Under the pieces are notes generated by a model. It searched no databases. It had not been told where the DNA came from and saw only the letters and a program-made list of their open reading frames with translations. Below are positions 25,666 through 34,769 of a DNA stretch of 64,000 nt, in pieces. Origin of the DNA: Rubrolithibacter danxiaensis (GTDB taxonomy: Bacteria > Bacteroidota > Bacteroidia > Sphingobacteriales > Sphingobacteriaceae); contig NZ_JBKOPS010000010.1 of assembly GCF_047272945.1 (NCBI RefSeq), positions 1 to 64,000 of the forward strand, given 5' to 3'. The position numbers were made by a program, and so were the translations under genes. The stretch's first letter is position 1; the number at the start of each line of letters is the position of its first letter.

Positions 25666-26547
25666 GTGAAGCAAGACATCCCTGTTTATGACCTTTGTTC
25701 TCTTAAAAATATTCATCATGAAGATCTGTTGATCAGCCGCTTTGCATCGTATCTTGAAAATCATTCCAAATTAATTCTTCCTCACCGGCATTCTTTTTTT
25801 CATGTAGTTTATTTCACCAGCGGAAAGGGTAATCACACCATTGATTTTAAGCAATTCCCTGTAAAGCCTTTTCAAATTTATTTTATGATTCCAGGCCAGG
25901 TTCACAGCTGGAATTTTGAAGGCCAGGTTGATGGTTATATCATAAATTTTTCTGCCACTTTTTTTCAATCCTTTCTGCTAAAGCCTGGTTATCTACAAAA
26001 GTTTCCTTTTTTTAGCGGTATTGCTGATGAGTGCGTTTTGGATGTTCAGCCCTTTTTACAAGAAAGGACAAGGCAATTATTTGAAGATCTGATAGTTGAA
26101 ACATCAGTTTCTAAAAAAACTGATCTGGATAAATTGAGGATACTAATTCTTCATATTTTTATTCTTGTTGATGAAATAGCTTCAAAACCAAAACAAAGCC
26201 CAGCCGCTTCCTATAACTATACTATTCTTAAAAATTTTCAGAAACTCATTGATTTAAATTTCAATAATCTGCGCTTACCTAAAAACTATGCAGAATTACT
26301 ATTTATTACTCCCAATCACTTAAATGGACTATGTAATGAAATATTAGGAGTTTCTGCAGGCGAACTTATCCGTAACCGAATTGCCCTGGAAGCAAAAAGA
26401 TTATTAATTAATGCCGATTTGTCTATCTCACAAATCGCGTTTAAACTCAATTTTAAAGACAATTCTTACTTTACCAAATTTTTCAGGAAACAGACGGGAA
26501 TCACTCCCGAAGAATTCAGAAAAAAAGAACTAAATATTAAAAATTAA
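25666..26547 (+). CDS. AraC-family transcriptional regulator
   Basis: 293 residues. N-terminal cupin-like sensor domain (about 20-150; LPHRHSFFHVVYFTSG and PGQVHSW, metal- or ligand-binding His pattern of the AraC cupin), then two HTH motifs at the C-terminus (about 195-290; SISQIAFKLNFKDNSYFTKF and TGITPEEFRK). Starts with GTG; the family N-terminus (KQDIPVYDLCSL) begins right there. Ligand and targets unknown. No obvious efflux or catabolic operon is divergent from it; the next genes downstream are DUF983 and a small HTH protein. Confidence 0.92.
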   Translation: MKQDIPVYDLCSLKNIHHEDLLISRFASYLENHSKLILPHRHSFFHVVYFTSGKGNHTIDFKQFPVKPFQIYFMIPGQVHSWNFEGQVDGYIINFSATFFQSFLLKPGYLQKFPFFSGIADECVLDVQPFLQERTRQLFEDLIVETSVSKKTDLDKLRILILHIFILVDEIASKPKQSPAASYNYTILKNFQKLIDLNFNNLRLPKNYAELLFITPNHLNGLCNEILGVSAGELIRNRIALEAKRLLINADLSISQIAFKLNFKDNSYFTKFFRKQTGITPEEFRKKELNIKN

Positions 26548-26565
26548 TATTTATTTAAATAATAT

Positions 26566-26964
26566 ATGGCAAAATCATCCGAGTTTTCAGCATTCCTAAA
26601 AGCAAAGTGTCCGAGATGCAGGAGAGGTAACATGTTTTCAAATTCCATGTATGGATTAAAACCTCAGAAAATGAATGATACCTGTCCTCATTGTGGCTTA
26701 CGCTATGAACGCGAACCAGGCTATTTCTATGTTTCCATGTTTATAAGTTATGGATTAAGCGTGGCAGAAATAGTGGCTGTGGGAGTATTGACTTATTTTA
26801 TTACCGGCAATTCTGAAGATCCTTATTTGTATATCATTGTAACGCTTATTGCCATTATACTGCTTGCACCGGTTAACTACCGATATTCAAGAGTAATTCT
26901 TCTTTACTGGCTTACTCCCGGATTACATTATCAACCGGATATGGATAAAGAGAAAATTGTCTGA
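26566..26964 (+). CDS. DUF983 zinc-ribbon membrane protein
   Basis: 132 residues. N-terminal zinc ribbon with Cys15/Cys18 (KCPRCRRG) and Cys40/Cys43 (TCPHCGLRYE), then two transmembrane segments (about 55-75 and 88-105). This layout is characteristic of DUF983, whose function is unknown. 18 nt after the AraC gene, so probably co-transcribed. Confidence 0.88.
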   Translation: MAKSSEFSAFLKAKCPRCRRGNMFSNSMYGLKPQKMNDTCPHCGLRYEREPGYFYVSMFISYGLSVAEIVAVGVLTYFITGNSEDPYLYIIVTLIAIILLAPVNYRYSRVILLYWLTPGLHYQPDMDKEKIV

Positions 26965-27064
26965 CGCAAACAATTTTTAATTTTTTCCAAAATTCATCTT
27001 GATTTCATGTTCCCGGCCGACCTTTGGTTCATCTGCAATTTATCTATGAACTAAAATCAATTTT

Positions 27065-27382
27065 ATGGAACATAAAGGTGCATTATTAGAAAAAGCCGTT
27101 AGAAACAGCGATGTTAGCATTACTGACTTAGCAAAGAAACTCAATGTTAACCGCAGGACTTTGTATTATTGGTTTAACAAAAAATATGTACGTGTAGATG
27201 TGATGCACGAAATAGGCAAAATTATTCACCGTGACTTTTCGGACACTTTTATTCCTGCAAGGTCCGGTTCGTCAATGAATGAAACAAGGACTTCAGGCAA
27301 TATCAATCCGGATATCAATTATTGGAAAGATAAGTACCGAAACCTGTTAGACAAATACGAAAATCTTTTACAGAAGCAATAA
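27065..27382 (+). CDS. Small HTH DNA-binding protein
   Basis: 105 residues. The N-terminal helix-turn-helix is clear (SITDLAKKLNVNRRTLYYWF, about residues 19-38), followed by a helical stretch (MHEIGKIIHRDFSD) and a C-terminal predicted coiled coil (YWKDKYRNLLDKYENLLQ). Similar to short XRE/Fis-like regulators; target unknown. Followed by its own terminator. Confidence 0.8.
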   Translation: MEHKGALLEKAVRNSDVSITDLAKKLNVNRRTLYYWFNKKYVRVDVMHEIGKIIHRDFSDTFIPARSGSSMNETRTSGNINPDINYWKDKYRNLLDKYENLLQKQ

Positions 27383-27402
27383 ATAGAAAGATGGTTACCA
27401 GG

Positions 27403-27430
27403 AAAAGGGTTAGAGAAATTTAACCCTTTT
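27403..27430 (+). terminator. Terminator after small HTH gene
   Basis: 10-bp stem AAAAGGGTTA (27403-27412) with TAACCCTTTT (27421-27430), 8-nt loop, followed by more T residues on the plus strand. Confidence 0.85.
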
Positions 27431-27505
27431 TATTTTTTAATACCTTGCTGTTACCGAAACCGAAACTGATTTAGATTGTTTATCATAGACAAAAAATAAC
27501 TCTCT

Positions 27506-27913
27506 ATGGTTACTATCAGACCCATTTCCCCTAAACAAACCTGACCGGTTCGTTATAAAGTTCTGGACCCGCAAAAGGAATACATTGAAGTTACACCTTT
27601 AGACGATTCGCAGGGTGTTCATTTTGGGCTGTATGAAAATGATGAGCTCGTGAGTGTTGTATCTTTATTTAAACATGGCGAAAAGGCCTGGTTAAGAAAA
27701 TTCGGAACGGTAGAAGAAAAACAATACAAGGGTTACGGAACCCGACTCTTAAATTACCTGATTAACTTCAGCCGTTCTTTTGGTATAAAAAAGCTGGCTT
27801 GCAATGCCTGCGATACTGCAGCTTCTTTTTACCGCCGGTTCAAATTTCGCGAAACCAAACGCATCACTAATCAGGACGGATCCTTTATTGAACTGGAACT
27901 TGATCTGATATAA
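27506..27913 (+). pseudogene. GNAT-family acetyltransferase interrupted by an in-frame TGA
   Basis: From the ATG at 27506 the frame reads MVTIRPISPKQT, then TGA at 27542-27544, then continues in the same frame as PVRYKVLDP and on to a normal GNAT core (HFGLYENDELVSVVSLF; acetyl-CoA loop EEKQYKGYGTRLL; ACDTAASFYRRFKFRE) ending at 27913. Related small GNATs have a hydrophobic or aromatic residue at the interrupted position as recalled, so TGG to TGA is a simple explanation. The only later in-frame start codon is a GTG at 27650 inside the fold, which would remove the first strands. Treated as a nonsense-mutated gene; a sequencing error is the main alternative. Confidence 0.7.
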
Positions 27914-27963
27914 CAAAGTTCTTTTGTTATTTCATCCTTCTATAAAATTAATCCTCGCAAAAG

Positions 27964-27971
27964 TATATTTG
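27964..27971 (+). promoter_or_regulatory. -7 promoter element abutting the MFS start codon
   Basis: TATATTTG, perfect TAnnTTTG, ends 4 nt before the ATG at 27976; implies a leaderless or very short-leader mRNA. Confidence 0.55.
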
Positions 27972-27975
27972 GCGA

Positions 27976-29133
27976 ATGATTTTACGCCGCACCGAAGTGC
28001 TCTTTATGGCTGTTTGTACAGCTTTTATTGTTGCTAATATTTACTATTGTCAGCCTCTTATTATTTTAATAGCCAAAGAATTTCATATACAGGAAGATGT
28101 TGCAGGTAAAATAAATTATCTTACCCAGGCCGGATATGCTTCGGGACTTCTTTTCCTGGTCCCTCTGGGGGATATGTTTGAAAGAAAGAAACAGATCCTG
28201 ATATGTACAGCCTTAACTATAGCCGCTCTGTTGCTGGCAGCCTCTTCGTCCTCTTTTCTTATACTCGAAATTGCTTCTTTTCTAATCGGCTTCAGTTCCA
28301 TTGTTCCCCAACTTATCCTTCCATTAGCTGCCCATTTAACAAGCGATGAAAAACGCGGGCAAACGGTAGGAACAATTATGGGTGGATTATTAATCGGCAT
28401 CCTGCTGTCGCGAACGTTAAGCGGAGCTATAGCACATTGGTTAGGGTGGCGCTCTGTATTTTACATTGCTTCGGTAATTTGCCTCCTGATCCTTATTATT
28501 ATTGCTGCCGCTTTTCCAAAAAGCAAACCCGAATACAAAGGAAGCTATGGGCAGCTAATGGCCTCTTTAAAAACACTTATCCGAACCCAGCCTCTGCTAA
28601 GGGAAACGTCGCTTATAAATGTACTTTCGTTTGCAGTTTTTAGTGCTTTCTGGTCAATAATGGTTCTTTTACTGGCAAACTCCCCTTTTGAATATTCAAG
28701 CGATCAGATAGGTTTATTTGGTCTGGCAGGTGTTGCCGGGGCCTTTGCTGCTCCCTTAATTGGCAAATTAAGCCACTCAAAAGAACCGCGGGCGGTGGTA
28801 AGAATCGGATTATTCTTACAGCTTATCAGCTTTGTCCTGATGTACTTTGTCAATTATTCCGTACTGATTCTTATTCTGGCAATAATTATTCTTGATATTG
28901 CACAGCAATCCGTTCACGTTACAAACCAAACTCGTATTTACTCCCGCTTACCCGAATCACGAAACCGCTTAAATACTGTATTCATGACGGCGAGCTTCAT
29001 TGGGGCAGCTTTAGGGTCTGCCGCCGGTTTAGCGTTATGGAATTTAGGCAAATGGCACGGGACAGTAACCGGCTGTATTGTTCTTATTGTTGTAAATCTG
29101 ATTCTCTTTACTATCTTAAAAAGAAAAAATTAA
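27976..29133 (+). CDS. Major facilitator superfamily transporter (probable drug/metabolite exporter)
   Basis: 385 residues with about 12 hydrophobic segments. N-terminal ANIYYCQPLI (TM1) and the loop 2-3 motif A GDMFERKKQIL are typical of DHA1-like MFS exporters. Substrate unknown. Its stop overlaps the stop of the oppositely oriented NdpA-like gene by 4 bp. Confidence 0.9.
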   Translation: MILRRTEVLFMAVCTAFIVANIYYCQPLIILIAKEFHIQEDVAGKINYLTQAGYASGLLFLVPLGDMFERKKQILICTALTIAALLLAASSSSFLILEIASFLIGFSSIVPQLILPLAAHLTSDEKRGQTVGTIMGGLLIGILLSRTLSGAIAHWLGWRSVFYIASVICLLILIIIAAAFPKSKPEYKGSYGQLMASLKTLIRTQPLLRETSLINVLSFAVFSAFWSIMVLLLANSPFEYSSDQIGLFGLAGVAGAFAAPLIGKLSHSKEPRAVVRIGLFLQLISFVLMYFVNYSVLILILAIIILDIAQQSVHVTNQTRIYSRLPESRNRLNTVFMTASFIGAALGSAAGLALWNLGKWHGTVTGCIVLIVVNLILFTILKRKN

Positions 29134-30185
29134 CTCTCCTCTTTATAAAATACTTTGTAATAATTCATTCCTTTTTCGTCGTCAAATCCTTTCTCTATTA
29201 ATTCCCTGTCACCATGAATATAAATATGAAAGTTCCTGTCGAGCTTTAAAACACTCTTATATACTCTCGCCTGCTTTTTTACGGCAGGGGCAGAAATATC
29301 AAAGCTATCTGCTAGTTCCAGGTTAAATTTTTCTTCAAACTGTTGTTTGTAGTTTTTAAATGAAGCCTTTGCCTCTTCATTTCCCAAAACTACTTCAGTA
29401 AACTCATCCTCGTTAAAGGCCTCTTTCTCTTTAAAATAATTAATGGATTTATTCAGCAGGTCTATTTTATCCGCTTTATTCAAATCAAACTCCTGGTCGA
29501 GTTGTTCGGTTACATAATGCTTATACATGGATAAATAATTCTGCGTATGCTGAAAGTTATCCTCTCTGATCTTCAATTGTAAGAATTCATCCGTCCAGTA
29601 AAGCGCTTCGGTAGATTTATTGGTATTATCAATAACACAAACCTTATACCCCTCACTTTTATCAGTATTAAAAACCAGGCAACCTTTATCCAATTTATTA
29701 ATATTAATAGCCTGGGGTTCGTACTCAATGGAAAAGCCATTCTTTTCAGGAAACACTTTTAGATACGTTTCTTTATTTTCAGACTTGAATATGCCCATGG
29801 CCTTATGCTGCTCTCCTTCAATCTGAAGATTTTCGAAAACCGCTATGTACAATTCACCACTTTTTATTTTTGGATGTTTAGCTATCTGATGCAGATGTCG
29901 TGCAATAGATTCGGATGTTGTTAAAAATCCGGAAGGATCGTCAAAAACAGCAGTTGCAAAATTAAAAATCTCATTCAATTCCAGATTTCCGCTCGAATGA
30001 TGTAACCGGTAAACTTCATTCACCTGCTGAAATGATTTCAGGAGATACGACGTTAGCAATCCCTTCAGATTCTCATCTTCCAGCCGGATCTCATTCTCAG
30101 AAATTACAAGATGTTCTTCAAGAGAAGGATTTCCTACCCAATGTACAATTAATTGATTTATCGAAGATTCAAAAGCGCTAACCAT
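29130..30185 (-). CDS. Nucleoid-associated protein, NdpA/YejK family
   Basis: 351 residues with the family hallmarks as recalled: an N-terminal SSINQLIVHWVGN segment, FDDPSGFLTTSESIARHLH (about 82-100), and ELYIAVFENLQIEG. NdpA/YejK proteins associate with the bacterial nucleoid, with a molecular role that is poorly understood. The length matches the family. Convergent with the MFS gene; the stop codons overlap within TTAA. The -7-like TTATTTTG ends 4 nt before the ATG. Confidence 0.82.
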   Translation of the reverse strand: MVSAFESSINQLIVHWVGNPSLEEHLVISENEIRLEDENLKGLLTSYLLKSFQQVNEVYRLHHSSGNLELNEIFNFATAVFDDPSGFLTTSESIARHLHQIAKHPKIKSGELYIAVFENLQIEGEQHKAMGIFKSENKETYLKVFPEKNGFSIEYEPQAININKLDKGCLVFNTDKSEGYKVCVIDNTNKSTEALYWTDEFLQLKIREDNFQHTQNYLSMYKHYVTEQLDQEFDLNKADKIDLLNKSINYFKEKEAFNEDEFTEVVLGNEEAKASFKNYKQQFEEKFNLELADSFDISAPAVKKQARVYKSVLKLDRNFHIYIHGDRELIEKGFDDEKGMNYYKVFYKEES

Positions 30186-30189
30186 TCGC

Positions 30190-30197
30190 CAAAATAA
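30190..30197 (-). promoter_or_regulatory. -7-like element abutting the NdpA start codon
   Basis: Minus-strand TTATTTTG (one mismatch to TAnnTTTG) ends 4 nt before the ATG at 30185. The string TTTGGCGAATG is identical to the one at the MFS start. Confidence 0.45.
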
Positions 30198-30304
30198 GGC
30201 ACGAAATTTTAAAGCAACAAATCTTAATCATTTTTATTTTAATGATATTAGCAAAACTATTTAAAAACCTACAGCACGTATATTTACATTTTTAATAAAA
30301 AGCT

Positions 30305-31414
30305 ATGGCCAAAGAAACTGAAGAAAACAATCACGTAAAAGTTGTTAACGACGATTCATTAAAGTTTTTTGAAAAATATATCAATAACCCGTCTCCTACC
30401 GGTTTTGAGTGGGAAGGGCAGCGTTTATGGCTGGACTATATAAAACCGTATATAGATGAACATTATGTTGATAATTATGGAACAGCGGTTGGTGTAATAA
30501 ACCCACAAGCGGATTTCAAAGTAGTTATTGAAGCTCATGCCGATGAGATTTCCTGGTTTGTAAATTACATTACAAAAGACGGACTGATCTATGTAATCCG
30601 CAACGGCGGATCAGATCATCAGATTGCTCCGTCAAAACGTGTAAATATTCATACCGAGAATGGTATTGTAAAAGCCGTCTTCGGCTGGCCCGCAATTCAT
30701 ACCCGCAGTGGTGAAAAAGAAGAAGCACCTACGCTCAAAAATATTTTTCTTGATTGCGGCTGCACTTCTAAAGAAGAAGTAGAAGCTTTGGGCATTCATG
30801 TAGGTTGCGTGATCACTTACGAAGATGAATTTACAGTGCTGAACGATCGTTATTATGTTGGAAGAGCATTAGATAACCGTGCAGGAGGTTTTATGATTGC
30901 CGAAGTAGCCCGTTTATTAAAGGAAAATAATAAACAGCTTCCTTTTGGTTTATACATAGTTAACTCTGTACAAGAAGAAGTGGGACTACGCGGTGCAGAA
31001 ATGATTGCCAACAGGATAAAACCGAATATTGCAATAGTTACCGATGTAACGCACGACACACAAACACCCATGATAAATAAAGTGGTTCAGGGCGACCTGG
31101 CCTGTGGGAAAGGGCCGGTTATTTCGTACGCACCATCCGTTCATAATAATTTAAATAAGGTGTTGGTAAAGGCTGCTGAAGAAAACAAAATTCCTTTCCA
31201 GAGGCAGGCATCTTCTCGTTGGACAGGAACAGACACCGATGCATTTGCTTACTCAAACGATGGCGTTGTTTCTGCACTTATATCTCTTCCGCTACGTTAT
31301 ATGCACACTACCGTTGAAATGATTCATAAAGAAGATGTCGACAACGTTATCCGCCTCATCTATGAGTCTTTATTATTAATTGAAAACGGGCAAGATTTCA
31401 GATATATCCGCTAA
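30305..31414 (+). CDS. M42-family metallo-aminopeptidase
   Basis: 369 residues, a binuclear-metal aminopeptidase of the glutamyl aminopeptidase/FrvX type. Metal and catalytic motifs in order: EAHADEISWF (first His/Asp), ALDNRAGGFM (bridging Asp), SVQEEVGLRGA (catalytic Glu-Glu), VTDVTHDT (Asp), and late MHTTVEM (His). Between the first motifs sits the PDZ-like insertion domain usual for M42 (GWPAIHTR). Cytoplasmic; acts in peptide turnover. Monocistronic with its own terminator. Confidence 0.93.
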   Translation: MAKETEENNHVKVVNDDSLKFFEKYINNPSPTGFEWEGQRLWLDYIKPYIDEHYVDNYGTAVGVINPQADFKVVIEAHADEISWFVNYITKDGLIYVIRNGGSDHQIAPSKRVNIHTENGIVKAVFGWPAIHTRSGEKEEAPTLKNIFLDCGCTSKEEVEALGIHVGCVITYEDEFTVLNDRYYVGRALDNRAGGFMIAEVARLLKENNKQLPFGLYIVNSVQEEVGLRGAEMIANRIKPNIAIVTDVTHDTQTPMINKVVQGDLACGKGPVISYAPSVHNNLNKVLVKAAEENKIPFQRQASSRWTGTDTDAFAYSNDGVVSALISLPLRYMHTTVEMIHKEDVDNVIRLIYESLLLIENGQDFRYIR

Positions 31415-31463
31415 TACAGAATAAACCGTATCTGAATGCGTTATAGTATTTCATAGGAACCCC

Positions 31464-31500
31464 AAAAGGCAGCGAAAAAATAGGTATTTCGCTGCCTTTT
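31464..31500 (+). terminator. Terminator after M42 peptidase gene
   Basis: 14-bp perfect stem (31464-31477 with 31487-31500), 9-nt loop, T run on the plus strand. Confidence 0.9.
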
Positions 31501-31595
31501 TCCATATACAGTCAAACAATTTCTGCTTAAAGTGCTTATTAGTACGTTTTTCTTCTTTAAATATTTAGTAATATCGCAATCCTTAACTACAAAAA

Positions 31596-32498
31596 ATGAA
31601 ACCAACCTTACTAATTTTAGCTGCCGGAATGGCCAGCCGCTACGGAAGTATGAAACAAGTCGACGGATTTGGGCCAAATAACGAAACTATTATTGATTAT
31701 TCTATTTACGACGCTATCCGTGCAGGCTTTGGAAAAATTACCTTTATTATACGTGAAGAATTTTTAGATAGCTTTAAATCTATATTCGAACCTAAACTAA
31801 AAGGCCGTGTTGAGATAGACTATGTATTTCAAAGTTACGACCTCACTCCTTTCGGCATCAATAAAACTATTGAAAGACAAAAGCCATGGGGTACAGGACA
31901 TGCAGTACTATCCGCAAGAAACCAGATAAATGAACCTTTCTGCGTAATAAATGCAGATGATTTTTATGGATATGATGCTTTTGAGAAAATGGCTGCTTTC
32001 TTAAATAATGAAGTAAGAGATGATCTTTATTCACTTATGGGATATGAAGTAGATAAAACGCTTTCAGAGCATGGATCTGTATCACGGGGCATTTGCAAAG
32101 TTTCTCCGGAAGGAAATTTGCAGCAAATTAACGAGCGCACCAAGGTTTATATGAAAGATGGACAGATTGTTTATGAAGACGAAGACGGAACAGTAACTCC
32201 TCTGGATGAAGATGCACGTGCTTCCATGAACTTCTGGGGTTTTACACCCGCAATTTTCGGACAAACTGAAGCCATATTCAAACGTTTTGTTGAAGCAAAT
32301 GAAAACAATCCGAAAGCAGAATTTTTCATTCCGCTTATGGCTGAAGAACTCGTAAAAACCGGAGTTGCCAATTTTAAAGTTATTCCTACTTCTTCAAAAT
32401 GGTTTGGCGTAACTTATAAGGAGGACAAGCCTATTGTACAAAAAAGTTTGGCAGATTTAGTGGCTAACGGCACTTATCCCGAAAAGTTATGGGATTAA
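31596..32498 (+). CDS. Sugar-phosphate nucleotidyltransferase (NDP-sugar pyrophosphorylase family)
   Basis: 300 residues with the NTP_transferase Rossmann fold: N-terminal LILAAGMASRYGSMKQVDGF (nucleotide-binding loop plus catalytic Lys), GTGHAVLSAR (about 102-111), and the metal-binding NADDFYG (119-125). Activates a sugar-1-phosphate for glycan synthesis; the specific sugar and nucleotide cannot be told from sequence. No glycosyltransferase neighbours. Confidence 0.88.
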   Translation: MKPTLLILAAGMASRYGSMKQVDGFGPNNETIIDYSIYDAIRAGFGKITFIIREEFLDSFKSIFEPKLKGRVEIDYVFQSYDLTPFGINKTIERQKPWGTGHAVLSARNQINEPFCVINADDFYGYDAFEKMAAFLNNEVRDDLYSLMGYEVDKTLSEHGSVSRGICKVSPEGNLQQINERTKVYMKDGQIVYEDEDGTVTPLDEDARASMNFWGFTPAIFGQTEAIFKRFVEANENNPKAEFFIPLMAEELVKTGVANFKVIPTSSKWFGVTYKEDKPIVQKSLADLVANGTYPEKLWD

Positions 32499-32528
32499 GA
32501 AAATAGCTCATAAAAATTCATTTGACCG

Positions 32529-32551
32529 ATCCCGCAAAGCGGGATTTTTTT
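32529..32551 (+). terminator. Terminator after nucleotidyltransferase gene
   Basis: Stem ATCCCGC (32529-32535) with GCGGGAT (32539-32545), AAA loop, followed by a T run. Confidence 0.88.
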
Positions 32552-32582
32552 ATTTCCTAATAAATCACAGTTATCTCTTCTA

Positions 32583-32606
32583 ATAACATAACATAACATA
32601 ACATAA
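32583..32606. repeat. ATAAC pentanucleotide tandem repeat
   Basis: Four perfect copies of ATAAC plus a partial fifth, in the spacer between the nucleotidyltransferase and dnaK terminators. A simple slippage-prone repeat outside any gene. Confidence 0.85.
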
Positions 32607-32619
32607 TCTAAAAGCAGAA

Positions 32620-32642
32620 AAAGCTGCTCTACGAGCAGCTTT
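32620..32642 (-). terminator. Terminator of dnaK
   Basis: AAAGCTGCT (32620-32628) pairs with AGCAGCTTT (32634-32642), 5-nt loop. On the minus strand the stem is followed by a T-rich stretch, 39 nt after the dnaK stop. Confidence 0.8.
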
Positions 32643-32680
32643 CCTATCATAATTAATGTATAACCGACTTAAGGTCTGAC

Positions 32681-34594
32681 TTATTTTTTGTCGTCTTTTA
32701 CTTCTTCAAAATCTACATCCGTAACATGATCTTCCGGTGCTCCGCCAGGATTTGCTGAGGCATCTGCCCCTGCTGCCTGGTCAGGTGCTCCCTGAGTTGC
32801 TTTATACATCTCTTCAGAAGCTGCATTCCATGCATTTTGAAGTTCGGTCTGTGCACTTTCCATTTCTGCAAAGTTTTTAGAAGCATGAGCATCTTTCAAG
32901 CGTTTCAATGCACTTTCTATCGGATCTTTTTTATCAGAAGAAATCTTTTCGCCATATTCTTTCAGTTGTTTCTCTGTCGAGAATATCAAGGCATCAGCAG
33001 CATTTAACTTATCAACCTCTTCTTTCGCCTGTCTGTCTGCTTCTGCATTTCTTTCGGCTTCTTCACGCATCTTTTTGATCTCTTCATCGGTCAGGCCGGA
33101 AGAAGCTTCAATACGTATTTTCTGCTCTTTATTAGTTGCTTTATCTTTTGCTGAAACATGCAGAATACCATTCGCATCTATATCAAATGTTACTTCAATT
33201 TGAGGGATACCACGAGGTGCAGGTGGAATTCCGTCCAAATGGAAACGGCCAATAGTACGGTTATCTCTCGCCATTGGGCGTTCTCCCTGTAAAATATGAA
33301 TTTCTACAGAAGGCTGGTTATCTGAAGCTGTTGAGAAAGTCTCTGATTTTTTTGTTGGAATGGTTGTATTTGCTTCAATCAATTTAGTCATTACGCCACC
33401 CATAGTTTCAATACCAAGAGAAAGCGGAGTAACGTCAAGAAGTAACACATCCTTAACTTCGCCTGTTAATACACCACCCTGAATAGCCGCACCGATTGCG
33501 ACCACCTCATCGGGATTAACACCCTTTGAAGGTTCTTTTCCAAAAAAGCTTTTCACGGCTTCCTGAATCGCAGGAATACGGGTAGAACCACCAACCAGGA
33601 TAATTTCATCTATATCACTTGTTGATAATCCGGCATTCTTAAGGGCAGAACGGCATGGTTCAATAGTCCTTTTAATAAGGCTATCTGCAAGCTGCTCAAA
33701 TTTTGCCCGGGACAATGTTCTTACAAGGTGTTTAGGCCCGGTTTGATCGGCAGTGATATAAGGTAAATTAATTTCAGTTTGAGTAGAGCTTGAAAGCTCG
33801 ATTTTAGCTTTTTCAGCAGCTTCTTTCAAACGTTGTAAAGCCATAGCATCCTTGCGAAGATCCATTCCATTTTCATTCTGGAATTCTTCTGCCAGCCAGT
33901 CGATAATTACCTGATCAAAGTCATCACCACCTAAATGGGTATCACCATCCGTTGATTTTACTTCAAAAACCCCGTCGCCCAATTCAAGAACTGAAACGTC
34001 ATGAGTACCACCACCGCAATCAAATACCGCGATTTTCATATCCTTATGCGCTTTATCTAACCCATAGGCAAGAGCAGCTGCAGTAGGCTCATTAATTATA
34101 CGACGAACATTTAAGCCTGCAATTTCACCGGCTTCCTTGGTAGCCTGGCGCTGAGCATCATTAAAATAAGCAGGAACTGTAATTACTGCTTCTGAAACTT
34201 CCTGTCCAAGAAAATCTTCTGCTGTTTTCTTCATTTTCTGAAGAATCATAGCTGAAATTTCCTGAGGAGTGTATTTACGGTCGTCTATTTCTACACGTGG
34301 AGTATTATTATCACCCTTTACCACAGAATATGGCACACGCTGTATTTCCTTTGTTACTTCATCATAACTATTACCCATAAAACGTTTTATTGAGTAAATA
34401 GTCTTTCTAGGGTTAGTAATAGCTTGACGTTTAGCAGGGTCTCCTACCTTACGTTCTCCGTTTTCTACAAAAGCCACAATGGATGGCGTAGTGCGTTTTC
34501 CCTCACTGTTAGCTATTACAACGGGTTCATTACCCTCCATAACGGCTACGCATGAGTTTGTTGTTCCTAAGTCGATACCAATAATTTTTGACAT
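32681..34594 (-). CDS. dnaK: Molecular chaperone DnaK (Hsp70)
   Basis: 637 residues, full length. ATPase domain (about 1-380) with GIDLGTTNSCVAVMEG, DCGGGTHDVSVLE and VGGSTRIPAIQ; substrate-binding domain (about 390-500) with DVTPLSLGIETMGG; helical lid; low-complexity GA-rich linker and the C-terminal acidic EEVKDD tail. Binds unfolded proteins with DnaJ/GrpE, which are not nearby. It follows rplQ on the same strand but is separated by the rplQ terminator and a 225-bp upstream region, so it has its own promoter. A Shine-Dalgarno-like GAAAGGA precedes the ATG. Confidence 0.98.
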   Translation of the reverse strand: MSKIIGIDLGTTNSCVAVMEGNEPVVIANSEGKRTTPSIVAFVENGERKVGDPAKRQAITNPRKTIYSIKRFMGNSYDEVTKEIQRVPYSVVKGDNNTPRVEIDDRKYTPQEISAMILQKMKKTAEDFLGQEVSEAVITVPAYFNDAQRQATKEAGEIAGLNVRRIINEPTAAALAYGLDKAHKDMKIAVFDCGGGTHDVSVLELGDGVFEVKSTDGDTHLGGDDFDQVIIDWLAEEFQNENGMDLRKDAMALQRLKEAAEKAKIELSSSTQTEINLPYITADQTGPKHLVRTLSRAKFEQLADSLIKRTIEPCRSALKNAGLSTSDIDEIILVGGSTRIPAIQEAVKSFFGKEPSKGVNPDEVVAIGAAIQGGVLTGEVKDVLLLDVTPLSLGIETMGGVMTKLIEANTTIPTKKSETFSTASDNQPSVEIHILQGERPMARDNRTIGRFHLDGIPPAPRGIPQIEVTFDIDANGILHVSAKDKATNKEQKIRIEASSGLTDEEIKKMREEAERNAEADRQAKEEVDKLNAADALIFSTEKQLKEYGEKISSDKKDPIESALKRLKDAHASKNFAEMESAQTELQNAWNAASEEMYKATQGAPDQAAGADASANPGGAPEDHVTDVDFEEVKDDKK

Positions 34595-34676
34595 TTTAAT
34601 ATATCCTTTCTAAGATTTTTAATTCAGATAGATTGTAAATCCGAAAGGAAACAGCAAGGGTTATGCCAATTTCACA

Positions 34677-34756
34677 TTGTCAGTTGATTTGGGTAAGTGA
34701 CAGTCAAATGATATTTAAGATTAAACGCTGTCGAATTAAAAAATGACAGCTTGTCA
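34677..34756 (-). promoter_or_regulatory. Cluster of TGACA/TGTCA half-sites upstream of dnaK, including a perfect palindrome
   Basis: TGACA-GCT-TGTCA at 34744-34756 is a perfect 5-3-5 palindrome, and further TGTCA and TGACA words occur near 34678 and 34699. No canonical TAnnTTTG box was found here; TATCATTTG is one base too long. The cluster may be a heat-shock control region (inference). Confidence 0.45.
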
Positions 34757-34769
34757 GAATAAAACTAAA

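Noticed and set aside
27650..27913. Short GTG-initiated acetyltransferase
   Set aside because: It would start inside a beta strand of the GNAT fold; the same frame extends upstream through a TGA to an ATG, so a broken gene is more likely.
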